Source: Chara braunii
Taxonomy: Eukaryota > Streptophyta > Charophyceae > Charales > Characeae
DNA length: 37,915 nucleotides
Assembly: GCA_003427395.1 (NCBI GenBank)
Contig: BFEA01000217.1
Location: 1,932,611 to 1,970,525, forward strand
Direction: 5' to 3'
Below, piece by piece: positions 1 through 9,768 of the stretch. A program made the position numbers and the translations under genes. Each line of letters starts with the position of its first letter. The first letter of the stretch is position 1. The notes under the pieces are model-generated. The model did not search any database, was not told where the DNA came from, and was given only the letters and a program-made list of their open reading frames with translations.

Positions 1-49
<49 letters not shown>
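1..49. repeat. (GA)n microsatellite
   Basis: Uninterrupted GA dinucleotide run at the window edge, so its true length is unknown. It is one of three GA arrays in the first 3.6 kb. Confidence 0.98.
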
Positions 50-51
<2 letters not shown>

Positions 52-210
52 GCAGCATGCAGCATGTCAGTGGCGGGAGCACAAGGGCAGGCGCTGACCT
101 CCAACAAAAAGAAGAAGTAATTTTATCGGAATACAAGAGGTTTTTTTTCTTTTCGAAATCCGAATAGAAAGGGTACAGATTGTATTCGAATACAACGTGT
201 AGGACCTCTG

Positions 211-270
211 CACTGTTTCAATTTCGAAAAAGGACTACCGCATCGTTTCAATTTCGAAAAAGGACTGCGG
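211..270 (+). repeat. 30-bp tandem duplication
   Basis: Two adjacent 30-bp units (211-240 and 241-270) share the core GTTTCAATTTCGAAAAAGGA and differ at a few positions at the ends. No gene is recognised around it. Confidence 0.85.
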
Positions 271-522
271 CCTCCTCGGCCTCCTACTCGCAGCTACCGG
301 TCCTACGCATTCCTGGCCCTTGCAAGGCCCCAAAACCTCAAATGCCCACCCTCCCGACGACCACCGATGTTGAAATTGACGTTGAACGTTGAATGTCTCA
401 GGGGGGGAAAGCACATCCCTGACGGGCTGCGAACACAGACGCGGAAGCCCACTATACCGCAGCCTAAGGGCTGCGAATTCAACCCGGACGTGCTGGGAAC
501 ACCCTTCCAACGACCATTTGGG

Positions 523-636
523 CCAAAAGCAACGACCGAAAATGCCCCCGGTGTAACTACGGGCTGCGAACTCGGGGGTCCAAAAGCAACGACCGAAAAT
601 GCCCACGGTGTAACTACGGGCTGCGAACTCGGGGGT
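523..636 (+). repeat. 57-bp tandem duplication
   Basis: Two head-to-tail 57-bp units (523-579 and 580-636) differ by one base (GCCCCCGG versus GCCCACGG). The near identity indicates a recent duplication. The unit is a multiple of three, so reading frames cross it uninterrupted, but nothing else indicates coding. Confidence 0.95.
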
Positions 637-672
637 ATTGTCTGCCGCGTGGGCGCGGGGAACGCAGGTAGC

Positions 673-674
<2 letters not shown>

Positions 675-724
<50 letters not shown>
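675..724. repeat. (GA)n microsatellite
   Basis: About 25 perfect GA units. Reading frames through it give Arg-Glu or Ser-Leu runs that are artefacts of the repeat. Confidence 0.98.
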
Positions 725-729
<5 letters not shown>

Positions 730-2700
730 CGCTCGTGCGCTCGGGTGTTCGTCTTATTTGCAAGTGAAAGAGGCGGAAGCAAGAACAATTCGCGGCTCCG
801 GCGTGCCACGTGTGCCGTGTAGGCACCTCGCCCTCCTTTTTTTAAGGTTTCGGTCTTTACCGTCTTCGTTCATGTCAGAGCTAGACGAACTTAGGCTACC
901 TCCTTCGTGTTCCCGCTCTACTTCGCTTGATGTTTCGCTGATTATTGTCTTTTGTCTGAAACTTCGCTGGTATTCCTTTATGGTTTCACGGCTGTGCTTG
1001 ATTGATTGATGCCGTTTGTCTTGAAATTTTGTGATGCGTTGATACTCCGTATGTGTAAAGCTTTTCCAGCTCCTATCCCGTTCGAACGTCTCATGCTCGC
1101 ATTTCGTTTCTGGTTGTGCTTGGGGTTTCTCTCTCTCTCCCTCTTCTCGTCGCTATTGGTTCGTCACGAATTGGACGGGTCTCTTTGTTGTGTACTGTCT
1201 TCGTGAGCACGAAGTCCGACGGTTGAATTGCCACCTGGTAGTGTGTCATTTCCGCAGGAGGATTTCCTGGAGAGAAGCTGGAGGGGTGAAGGGCGACGAT
1301 TGTAATCGGAGGATCGCGGAGAGGCGGTGCGGTGTGGCGGAGAATTTGGGTGTGGATGATAAGGACATGGAGAGAGGGAAGGGTGTGGGTGGTGAAGTTT
1401 AAAGTACAAATTGTGAGGGCGTGTATGGGGTGATCGGTGTGAGGGGATGGTGTGAGTTTAATTGATGAACATGTTGTAGCGCCGACTGGGAAGTGAGAGA
1501 TGGGTGAGCGGTCGGTAGAGAGAGCCAAGTGAGATATACCTTTGTTCATCCGGTCCGGTGGTTATAATTCCTCTAGGGCTTTCTTTGGTCGTGTATAGCA
1601 GCAGGGAAGAGCAGGTGACTGATGCCTCTCCTATGTCTTTTAGGTCGCGTGGGCGGTGTGAACAGGCTTCGTGGTGTTTATGGTTATGGGTCTCTTAGAA
1701 TTTGGAACTTTTTGGAATATGGCTTGCCTAAGCTTGTTCTAACTTAGTATCAGAAGATGAGCGCAAGTTCGCCCCATTTGTACTGCGCGCTCTTTATGTG
1801 AGTGGTTGCGCCGCCGTTCTTCGTGTTTTGCTTCGCAAGATTTAGATGGATGTTTTGTTGGACGATGTCCCGAAGAGTTTCTCCCTGTTCGTTAGACTCG
1901 CAAGAGCCGGGTACCCGACCGAAGGCGATGCGCCTTGTGGGTTTGCAATTGTAATTGTCTCTCTCGTCGTTTTCAGGATGATGCCTGTCGTGCCGCCTCG
2001 AGCGAAACGCGCTCGCTGGATGGTGCTGACCCCTGTTGTATTATTCGTCTTGTCCTTTTGTGTCTAATTTGTCCACCATGACATGTGCGTCCCTGGTGGG
2101 AATTTCGATCCTCAACTGGGTAATGCAGATGATCTGGTCTTCGTATATACGGGTTCACGAGGTAGTGTTTGGTGCTATATCCGTCTAATGATTCCTTTTT
2201 GTCTCGTTTCTCCGCTGGGTGATTTGTGCTCTTACGCTTTAGATCGTGGTTAGTCGAGGGGAATTCTCTGCGTGTTGGTGACATCTCTGGCGATAGCTCA
2301 TGTGGAAAGAATAATAAGAAGTCAAAAGTACAGAAAGACTTAATCCGAGAACTCACCAATAAAGCTACTAGTGCCTGGCAGACGCTCACTTAGCAGCTCT
2401 CCTTCAACACGGGCGCAAGGATAAAGCGACCTAGATATGCTCACGTATATTACGAGACATTCTGGTGATCGTTGCCCCACTGCTGAGAATGTAGCACGTG
2501 CTGGGATTCCATAAGGAATTAAGTCAGTTGAAGTGAGAATCAAAGGTTGGCGAAATTCCTTGGACTTCAGTCGAGAGTTTAGTCTTCAGATTCCAGATCA
2601 GGATTTACAAGGCCTTGCTTTCAAAGTGATTGTGTTTGCCTCGTTTCAAAGCAAGGGGGTGTGATATCACGAGCATTCCATCTGGCCACGTGTCTCCTCT
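725..2700. other. no recognisable gene
   Basis: Only short unrelated reading frames are present, none with a recognisable domain. A 19-nt segment at 878-896 is identical to part of the decayed RT gene at 8681-8699, which hints that part of this stretch may be an old retroelement fragment. Otherwise nothing is supported. Confidence 0.5.
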
Positions 2701-2726
2701 GCTCCCTTCCTCTGGAATAATGATGA

Positions 2727-2737
2727 TGAGGACGCGG

Positions 2738-2776
<39 letters not shown>

Positions 2777-2986
2777 GGAGGAGGAGGAGGAGGACCATGA
2801 TGATGATGGTGATGGTGATAGACAAATAAATTAGATACGTTCTATTTGTCGTCCATTGTTGCTTTGATGTTGATGATGATGATGAGGAGGAGGAGGAGGA
2901 GGGGGACCATGATGATGATGATGGTGATGGCGATAGACAAATAAATTAGATACGTTCTGTTTGTCGTCCATTGTTGCTTTGATGTT
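2727..2986. repeat. (GAT)n/(GAG)n array and ~112-bp tandem duplication
   Basis: A GAT run (about 2737-2774) leads into two adjacent units, about 2762-2871 and 2872-2986. Each has a GAT run, a GAG run, ACCATGATGATGATG, then the same unique tail containing GACAAATAAATTAGATACGT and GTCCATTGTTGCTTTGATG. The offset is 109-115 bp depending on indels in the GAG run. Histidine- and proline-rich reading frames on the minus strand come from these repeats and are not evidence of a protein. Confidence 0.9.
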
Positions 2987-3402
2987 TGTGTGACTCGTGT
3001 GGCAGGGGACTGAGTGAGTTGATTTGACAGAAAGTGGATTTTTTTTCGAATTGCATTGAAGGTGGAGAAAGATGGGGATCAGATGGATTGCACGGCTGGA
3101 TGCCTTCCCTAGGACGGAGGACCATCTCATGCAGAAGACGAAATCTGGTGCTGTAGGTAAGAAAAAACCGGGAAGGTGGATGTGGCGTCGTGGTTGTGAG
3201 GGGGGGGAGGGAGGGAGGGAGGGTAAGGGAATGGGATGAGAACAGATTCGGCTGGGAACTGGATCCAAAGACTTAGCATGGCGTGACAAGATAACCTGTG
3301 GTGGTCTCATATTCGGTCCCAAAAGGAACTAGAAGTGAAAGCACCAGTCTGTCTCAAGAGTTATCTTGTGCGGCGTAGCTTTGCTGCGACCCTCTGTTTC
3401 AG

Positions 3403-3494
<92 letters not shown>

Positions 3495-3495
3495 N

Positions 3496-3583
<88 letters not shown>
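3403..3583. repeat. (AC)6-(GA)n compound microsatellite with an N
   Basis: Six AC units run into about 84 GA units, broken only by an unresolved N at 3495. The array is longer than short reads, so its assembled length is unreliable. It ends about 150 bp upstream of retrotransposon A. Confidence 0.97.
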
Positions 3584-3585
<2 letters not shown>

Positions 3586-3729
3586 GGTTATGGATGCCAG
3601 CTATGGTGGTGGGGGCAATGAGAACCTGAAAATGAAAGAAAACGTACAACAAATTACTTAAATGAGAAATCCTTTGCACGTGAGGAGCCGAAATCCTTTG
3701 GAAGTGTGGGGAGACCAAATGGTTTGTTG

Positions 3730-3735
3730 CAAGTG
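3730..3735. repeat. candidate target-site duplication, left copy (CAAGTG)
   Basis: CAAGTG directly precedes the TG of the 5' LTR and also follows the CA of the 3' LTR at 10962-10967. Six bases is one more than the usual five for this class, so one base may be chance. Confidence 0.6.
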
Positions 3736-4679
3736 TGAGGATGTGCCCTCAAGGGGGCCCTAGACAACATGCATATGTTCTGCCGGTGGCCCCCAGCAAG
3801 GCTCGTGCCCGCCCTAAGTGAAGGCGGGCCTGAATATTCACCAGAGGTCCTTATCTCATGATTTTCCAATATGGTTCTCAGACAGTTGTAAGGCCGACAT
3901 GTCACGAAGTGGCCATGGGCCATTGGAATGCAGAATTGTTGTCACATCCACCCTGCGGGCCAATGCAAGCACAGCAAACATATGGAGACTGGAAAATCTT
4001 GAGTGTGCCCAACTGAAAAGGGCCCAGGCCCTCAACTGTGGAGATGGGCCTGGGCGCAGACACGGGCCTGACCAGAAGCTACTGGAAGCTTCCACGGCCA
4101 GGCCCAGACAAACCAGCAGCAGCAACATCCCCATGTAGAAAGGAGGCCAGCCAGGCTCTGGCATTCTGGCCTAGTCAGGCAATGTGGACACGCTGCTACG
4201 ATTGCGCGCTGTACGACTGCTGTCTGGCACTCGCACGGGGCGCTGCAGGGCAGCGGGGCGCTAGCGGCCATAGCCGGGCTGCAGGGCGCGAGGGGCAGGT
4301 GAGGCCGACGGTGGGTGGTCAAGGGGTGATGAGGGGAGTCGAGAGTACGTACCTGGTGTATGCTGGAGGTTGGCATTGGTGTTGACGTTATGTACATTGG
4401 TCTTCAAAGTCGAAGTGAGCCTGTTGCATGAATGTAGATAGGCTAGGTAGGATGAGTAGAGTAGGCTGGGCGCTGGGCGCCAGACAAAAGGAGGGACATT
4501 GAATACTGCGTTCGTGTGGCCTGAGGGCTTGAACATTGGCTCACGAGTTCATTATATTGCTCTTATTTGGATGGAACCTTGGTGCATTTGAGTTCTCTGC
4601 TTGTTACATGACTATCTGGACTTCTGCTCGATTTTGTAACTTGGTTTTCTGTATATCTCTCTCGCTCATATTCCTTGCA
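3736..4679 (+). repeat. 5' LTR of element A
   Basis: It aligns along its length with 9769-10961 and 29599-30611. Shared landmarks are CCTAGACAACATGC near the start, CATACCTGGTGTATG-like sequence in the middle, and TTCCTTGCA at the end. Against the other two copies it lacks about 120 bp after position ~3888 (CAGACAGTTG joined to TAAGGCCGAC). The end was set where copy 10961 stops matching while copies A and C continue into leader. Confidence 0.88.
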
Positions 4680-4682
4680 ATT

Positions 4683-4690
4683 TGGTATCG
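4683..4690 (+). promoter_or_regulatory. truncated primer-binding site
   Basis: TGGTATC begins three bases after the LTR end. It matches the first seven bases of a site complementary to the 3' end of initiator tRNA-Met. The rest is missing: copy C has about 15 more bases here. This would impair priming of reverse transcription. Confidence 0.7.
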
Positions 4691-5935
4691 CCTTACCTGC
4701 CGCCGGCGACATTGTTACTTGGTGTGCTGACGATGCTTCTGTGCAGTGAGAACACATCAGCGCTGGCTTTATTATGCGACACCTGGGTAGAGGGGTGAGT
4801 CGCAGGAAGGCTGTGGGTACAACGTGGCGGCGACAGCGGATGTATGTGTGATGATGAGAGCATGCTGATGTGGCATTTTGGCTGAGGTGGCACTGCATTG
4901 CGTTGTGGGTGGTACAGAAGCTACGACCGGTCATCGAAATGCACATTGGCTCAATAGGTGAGAAATCTGTGGTTGGGGCAGCTATCTCTAGGTACGTACT
5001 TTGATCCCTTACCTTATCTTCCCTCTCAATGTCTTCTTACCGTGAGGAAGTGAGTCCAACCTTGAGTGTCCTCTATTCAGTGAGGGGTTGTGAGCGCTCT
5101 ACCTCGAGGGGCGACATTCTTCCCAGTGGTGCATCTGGCAGGAGAGGGTGGTGCCTCCTTAGGGCCCTGGTCGAAGCATGGGTCACGGGCACCATGCCAA
5201 CCCATGAGAGTAGAGCACACATGCTTTGCTGCTTTGTCCTTTGAGCTCGTGTTGCTCTGTAGAGGGAACGTGGACTGACCAGTCCTATGCTAAACGTCTA
5301 CCGGACCGTCTATGAATTGTTTCTGGCAGGATTTGATCTGAACACTGCCTGTGATCGTCGCCCTGTCTGCAACGCGAAATAATTCCTGAGGACCTTGGGG
5401 GCTGTCCTTAAACTGCCTCTTGATCAGTCAGATCAGTCAGATGTAAGGCACGTTGCACGTGAGGATAGAGAAAGGGCAGTACTGGTCATAAGCGAATTCC
5501 TGGGCACCGGGGTGGGCTGTTAATGCACACCTTAGACACGGTTGCTTGGTGATGCGGACAGGTATGTTGGATACAGGGGAAGGGAGATTCCAATTGATGC
5601 TCAACTGTAAATTACAACCATACCCATTGTGCATATATGTACTCATATGATTTATTGTTATTGTTGATTAGTTGGTGGACATACTTCTAACACCTAACAT
5701 ACAACTTAGATTGGTACTGAAGTGTTCCACCATAGCCAGTCCTTATCGAAGCTGCTGTGAGTGAAACTAGTCATGGTAGGAGTTGATCATGTGTACAGTT
5801 TGTGTAAATGCTGTTGATACCGCTTGAACAGTAGCCTAGGTAACTTACTGAATGTTAATTTATTTTTCGAACTCCGTCAAACACATGCTGTGGTAGGCCC
5901 CAGTGAGGGCAGTAGTGCAGAAAGTGTTTGCCTAG
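4691..5935 (+). other. element A untranslated leader with uORF remnant
   Basis: A 1.25-kb leader aligned with 30631-32071 of element C. At about 5270-5525 it carries a broken form of the open frame that is intact in C (31219-31506). A base insertion and a TAA interrupt it here, although segments such as CDRRPV, LRTLGAVLKLPLDQ and ERAVLVIS are still readable. Nothing else coding is recognised. Confidence 0.65.
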
Positions 5936-7760
5936 TTGATGAGTGGATCAGGTAGTGGGGAGGATAGATCTGTAGGAAGGAGGGTGACTCGTCAAGAATC
6001 CCTTAGGATTCCGATCGTGCATCAAGCTGTACCACCTAGGGGAAGAGGGGCTATACGAGCAGCTGAACGCTTTTGTAGGGCTACAGAAGCGGTAGCAGCA
6101 GCCGAGCAAGCGCTAGCCGCGGCAACAACAACTGCAACAGCTATGGATACTTCTGCTGCTACATCCAGTCAGATGAGCGTAGGCATGCCAACCAGTTCAA
6201 ATGCCATACCAATCTCAGTGGGATCAAGCAGTACTTCTAGTCAGATGGCGGGCTCGCAGTACAGCTCGCCACCTCCACGCACTAGAGAAGCCATTGAACT
6301 CCAGCAAGTGGAGTTTATCCGCTTACGGTTAGAGAAGGAACTTAGAAAAGCTATTGAAAGAGAAACGAAGATTAGAATTAGGAAAGCTAGAGTAGAGAAT
6401 AGGAGGGCAGTCAAAGCTGCTGTAGAAGGGTTAGACGACATTGTAATTGATAATAACATGAAAATTCTTAAGGCAGGTCTCTTGTCCATGCATGCATACA
6501 TGGACAGCAAACTGGACGCTATTTAGGATACCCTTGACCAGATACTGAGCACCATGCAGGGAATGGGAAGGGCTTTCCAATCTCCAACATGTGGGCCTAG
6601 TTTCCGGCCTCTAGTGTTTCCATCACCGGTTTCCTCGTCGGTGATGACCAGTCCCACTATGTCTCAGTTTAGCAGTTCACCAAGTGGTACTTCAGCAGCG
6701 GCAACACAAATTGCTGCTTCTTCATCTTCTGGCCCAACGGTTGGTGCTACACAACAGAAGGTCCCACCAGCGCCGACTGAAGGCAGGCACGAAGTGCAGC
6801 AAGACATGCTGGACAACAACAACTTTGGTACCCCAAAGCTCCTTTGAAATCACCCTCAACATTCTCAGGTGATAAAAAGGATAAGGCTCTCCACACTTGG
6901 TTGAGAACGGTGCCAGTGTGGGTCAGGGCAAAGAGGATGCAGGTAGAGGAAGAGGTGATCACTGCTGCCTCGTATATTGAGGGTTCGACAATGCGATGGC
7001 TAGATGGATTAGTGGCCTCGAAAGGGTTCGTCAACCGCATGAATTATTGGGTTAAGACCCATACCTTAGAGAGCTTTATGGAATTGGTAGAAATGCGATG
7101 GCACAACCCGCAACAGGCCCAACATGCCATTGATGCGTTGACCCGGCTTGATACTAAGAAATACAAGTCTGCGCGTAAACTTACCTCTGTTGTGGAGCGT
7201 CTCATTGTCATCCTCGGCGTGCGCTGTGATCCACAGTTCCTCATGACCATGTACTTGAGATGTCTTCCCATAGACGTGAAGAACGTGCTGGTTAGTGAGG
7301 CCAATATCAAATATCACACTCTCGACTCCTTCAACAAGAAGGCCCTAGACTTAGAGGCTAGGCTAGGAGGAGCTCGACAACCCTCTATAGACGGGAGAAC
7401 GAAGAAGAGTCCAGAAGAGTGGAAGAAGAAAGGTAGTCGATTGATGATGGTTGATTTTGAAGGGAATGAAATTGAGATTGATGATCATTCTGACTTAGTG
7501 GACGGTACAGAGTTTGAAGACGAGGATAGTGCTGAGGGTATGAACCTCGCTTCGTTAGTAAAGGTTAAGGCAAACGGCCGTGGCAAGGGCGGTCAATCAA
7601 AGAGTCAGGGGCAAACCCAAAACTCAAACAAGGTACCAGCTTGGGTGAGGGTGGGGGTGGAATAAAATGTATGACGAGACCACTATTTGCGAGGAGCTTG
7701 CATCAACTGCGACGAGTATGGCCATTCGCAGTTCAGATGCAAGAACGCGAAGGTAACGCA
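5936..7760 (+). pseudogene. gag: gag (capsid/nucleocapsid) of element A, broken
   Basis: Gag forms the virus-like particle and packages the RNA. Three segments make up the gene. 5936-6526 (196 aa) starts MMSGSGSGEDRS, is Ala/Thr/Ser-rich, and has a charged, probable coiled-coil stretch at residues ~117-165. 6527-6847 is in the same frame after a TAG at 6524-6526 and is Ser/Pro/Thr-rich. 6844-7665 follows a frameshift and has the retrotransposon-gag core (FSG near the start, WLRTVPVW, MRWLDGL, basic glycine-rich C-terminus). After a TAA at 7663-7665, the same frame gives a CCHC zinc knuckle, C-x2-C-x4-H-x4-C, at 7699-7740. The ATG is chosen because C has the same start context. One stop, one frameshift and a second stop make it a pseudogene. 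Confidence 0.85.
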
Positions 7761-7839
7761 AAAGATTTCCCCGAAAGGTGGATTTGAGAACTCTTCTTCC
7801 CGTAGTGGGGCTTCTACGAGCTCTAATTTGGGAAACACA

Positions 7840-8318
7840 TCGGACCAATAAAAGTTGTAGCTGCTTCTACTCCTGATGAAGTGGGCGATGTACCCTCCCC
7901 ACTTCAAGAGTTGGTTGAAGTTGTTGACTTTTTAGTCACCCCGCAAATACATTCTGACCCAACGATCCTATGTTGGTTGGATGTGTTTGAGGCGTTAGAG
8001 GACTTGCAAAGTGAGTGGTAGGCAAGGGACCGTCGCAAGTTTTGGGTGGCTCTAAGCAAAAGTCCTAGAGGGGAGCTCTTCGTTGTGGAAGTCGGTGTAA
8101 GGTGGGACGGGGTTGAACGCTTGGGTAGATTTGTAGCCTCTACCTTAGCCAACAAAGCGCGCATGGTTGTTCATGACTACGTTAAAGACGTAGTCTGCAC
8201 CTTCTATTATGGAGGTGGGGAACTTAATCATAAGATTTCGTTTCTAGTCAGCGACGAATTGCCTTTGTTAGGTATGTACTACGTCGAGGTTGCAAAGCCC
8301 TGGTTTGAGTTGGACTGA
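7840..8318 (+). pseudogene. retropepsin-like region of element A
   Basis: Lies between the zinc knuckle and RT, where Ty3/gypsy elements encode the aspartic protease that cuts Gag-Pol. An open stretch at 8046-8318 contains FVASTLANKARM, resembling the segment after a retropepsin active site, and ends LPLLGMYYVEVAKPWFELD, resembling the usual 'LLGM..L' region. The D-[ST]-G triad is not visible where expected, and a TAG interrupts the frame at about 8020. The assignment rests mainly on position. Confidence 0.5.
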
Positions 8319-8319
8319 A

Positions 8320-8640
8320 AGGTACTTTCGGATGCACTACCAGAAGGGAGGACAGTCAGACTTGCAAAGTATAAGGCTAGCAGTCTGATGGATACTTACG
8401 GGTGTATGTGTGCATCTGCCTTCTATACTCGTTATAATCAAAACCAAGAGGAGGGTATGCACTTAGTTTTTGTCTGTAAGAAAGGGGTATGCACTTAGTT
8501 TTTGACTCTAAGAAAGGGGAGGCCTTTAAAACACCCCCAGAGATAGAAAATGTCGTCGCAAGGTACCCTGATCTGTTTGAGGAGCCTTAAGGAGTTGTAG
8601 AAAGGGAGGTTGTCCATGCCATAGAGATAGTTTGAGGGAG
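8320..8640 (+). other. pol linker of element A, no readable domain
   Basis: Contains a short local duplication: GTATGCACTTAGTTTTTG occurs twice, starting near 8455 and 8487. It probably represents the decayed protease-RT connection. Confidence 0.5.
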
Positions 8641-9060
8641 CAAGAAACCCAAAGGAAGATTTTATAGGATGACACCGACCGAGCTAGACGAACTTAGGCG
8701 ATAACCGAAAAAATTCACAGAGAAGGGTTGGATACGGTCTAACACCTGCCCCCTCGGCTCACCAGTCCCATCTGTCTCGAAGAAGGGGGGGACACTGAGG
8801 ATGTGCATTGATTATAGAGGCCTCAATGCCATTACTATGAAGAACGTAGAGCCTCTACTACGCATCGATGACCTTCTGGATAGGGTGTAGGGATGTAAGT
8901 ACTTATCTAAGACTTAAAATACGACTACCATTAGATTCCCATTAGACCAGAGGATCAGCGCAACGGCATATACGAGTTTGTGGTGATGCCCTTTGGTCTT
9001 TCCAATGCGCCGGGTACGTTCCAGTACGCCACGAATAGTATATTCCATGACTACTTACAT
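8641..9060 (+). pseudogene. pol: reverse transcriptase, N-terminal half, element A
   Basis: RT copies element RNA into cDNA. Readable in pieces: [51 protein letters not shown], then VVMPFGLSNAPGTFQ after a short damaged stretch. These are fingers and palm motifs of Ty3/gypsy RT. In-frame stops follow DELRR and DRV, and the segment that should hold the first catalytic Asp (usually DL.SGYHQI) is scrambled around 8905-8960. The YxDD motif, thumb, RNase H and integrase core are absent: after about 9060 the sequence passes straight to the integrase C-terminus. Confidence 0.82.
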
Positions 9061-9129
9061 CTGGGATGGAAGCATAAATTTGCTCTAGACTTCCTCCTGC
9101 CTGAAAACTGATCTGCTGCAACTATTGGA

Positions 9130-9726
9130 ACCATTGAATTTGGTGTCCAATATGAGAAGTTGTGGCAGCAAGTTGTTGAACACATCAAGAAATCTGAAGA
9201 AGCAATGATTGCTTATGAGAACAAACATTGATGACAATCCACGTTTCAGGTAGGGGAACATGTCTGGGTTAAGTCTAATGAGTTAGGACAGGGATTCGAC
9301 ATTTCTAGGAAACTAATGTCTCAATTCTTCGGTCCTTGGGAAGTCTTGGATATCGTGGGCAGTGAACTGGATGGCCCCTTGTATGTGATTCGTATCCCTG
9401 GTCACTTGCGCACGTACCCTGTGTTTCACGCCTCACAGCTTGCACCTTTCGCTGAGACACAACAGTTCCCATGAAGAAGATCAATGCTGCACCCAACCAT
9501 GGATGGCCACCTGGACGTCGACGACATTTTGGAGCATAGAGACATGCCTGTTCCTAAGCTTGAGTAGAGGAAGACCGCCGAAACCCAAGAGGGAGTACCG
9601 AGTCAGATTCAGGCATCATACGGATCCAAAAGAAGACCGATGGTTCACCAGAGATGAAGTAATTGAAACAACACCTCAGATTGTGGCAGACTATGGAAAA
9701 AGGTTGAATGGGAAGTCACCTGCATA
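9130..9726 (+). pseudogene. pol: integrase C-terminus and chromodomain, element A
   Basis: An open stretch at about 9236-9473 reads VGEHVWVKSNELGQG, FFGPWEVLDIVG, then FHASQLAPF: the GPY/F module of Ty3/gypsy integrases. After a stop at 9471-9473 the text continues with DVDDILEHRD and, in another frame, PKREYRVRFRHHTD, EDRWFTRDEVI and IVADYGKRLNGK, ending at a stop just before the PPT. This fits a C-terminal chromodomain, which in chromoviruses steers integration to particular chromatin. The fit to the canonical chromodomain is loose: the aromatic cage residues are not all present. Confidence 0.75.
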
Positions 9727-9751
9727 AAAGCATCTCAGCGGACTTTCGAAG

Positions 9752-9768
9752 CTAAGGGGGATGGACAG
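9752..9768 (+). promoter_or_regulatory. polypurine tract
   Basis: CTAAGGGGGATGGACAG abuts the TG of the 3' LTR. It has the purine core and position expected of the plus-strand primer of an LTR retrotransposon. Confidence 0.7.

Noticed and set aside
1006-1549. Frames at 1006-1206 (+) and 1091-1549 (-) as host genes
   Set aside because: Short, low-complexity and overlapping on opposite strands, with no domain; no support for either.
2831-3322. His/Pro-rich minus-strand frame of 163 codons
   Set aside because: Its composition comes from GAT/GAG repeats that are tandemly duplicated; there is no domain or conserved start.
3335-3718. Long Arg-Glu and Ser-Leu repeat reading frames
   Set aside because: They are translations of the GA microsatellite and contain an N; nothing indicates a protein.
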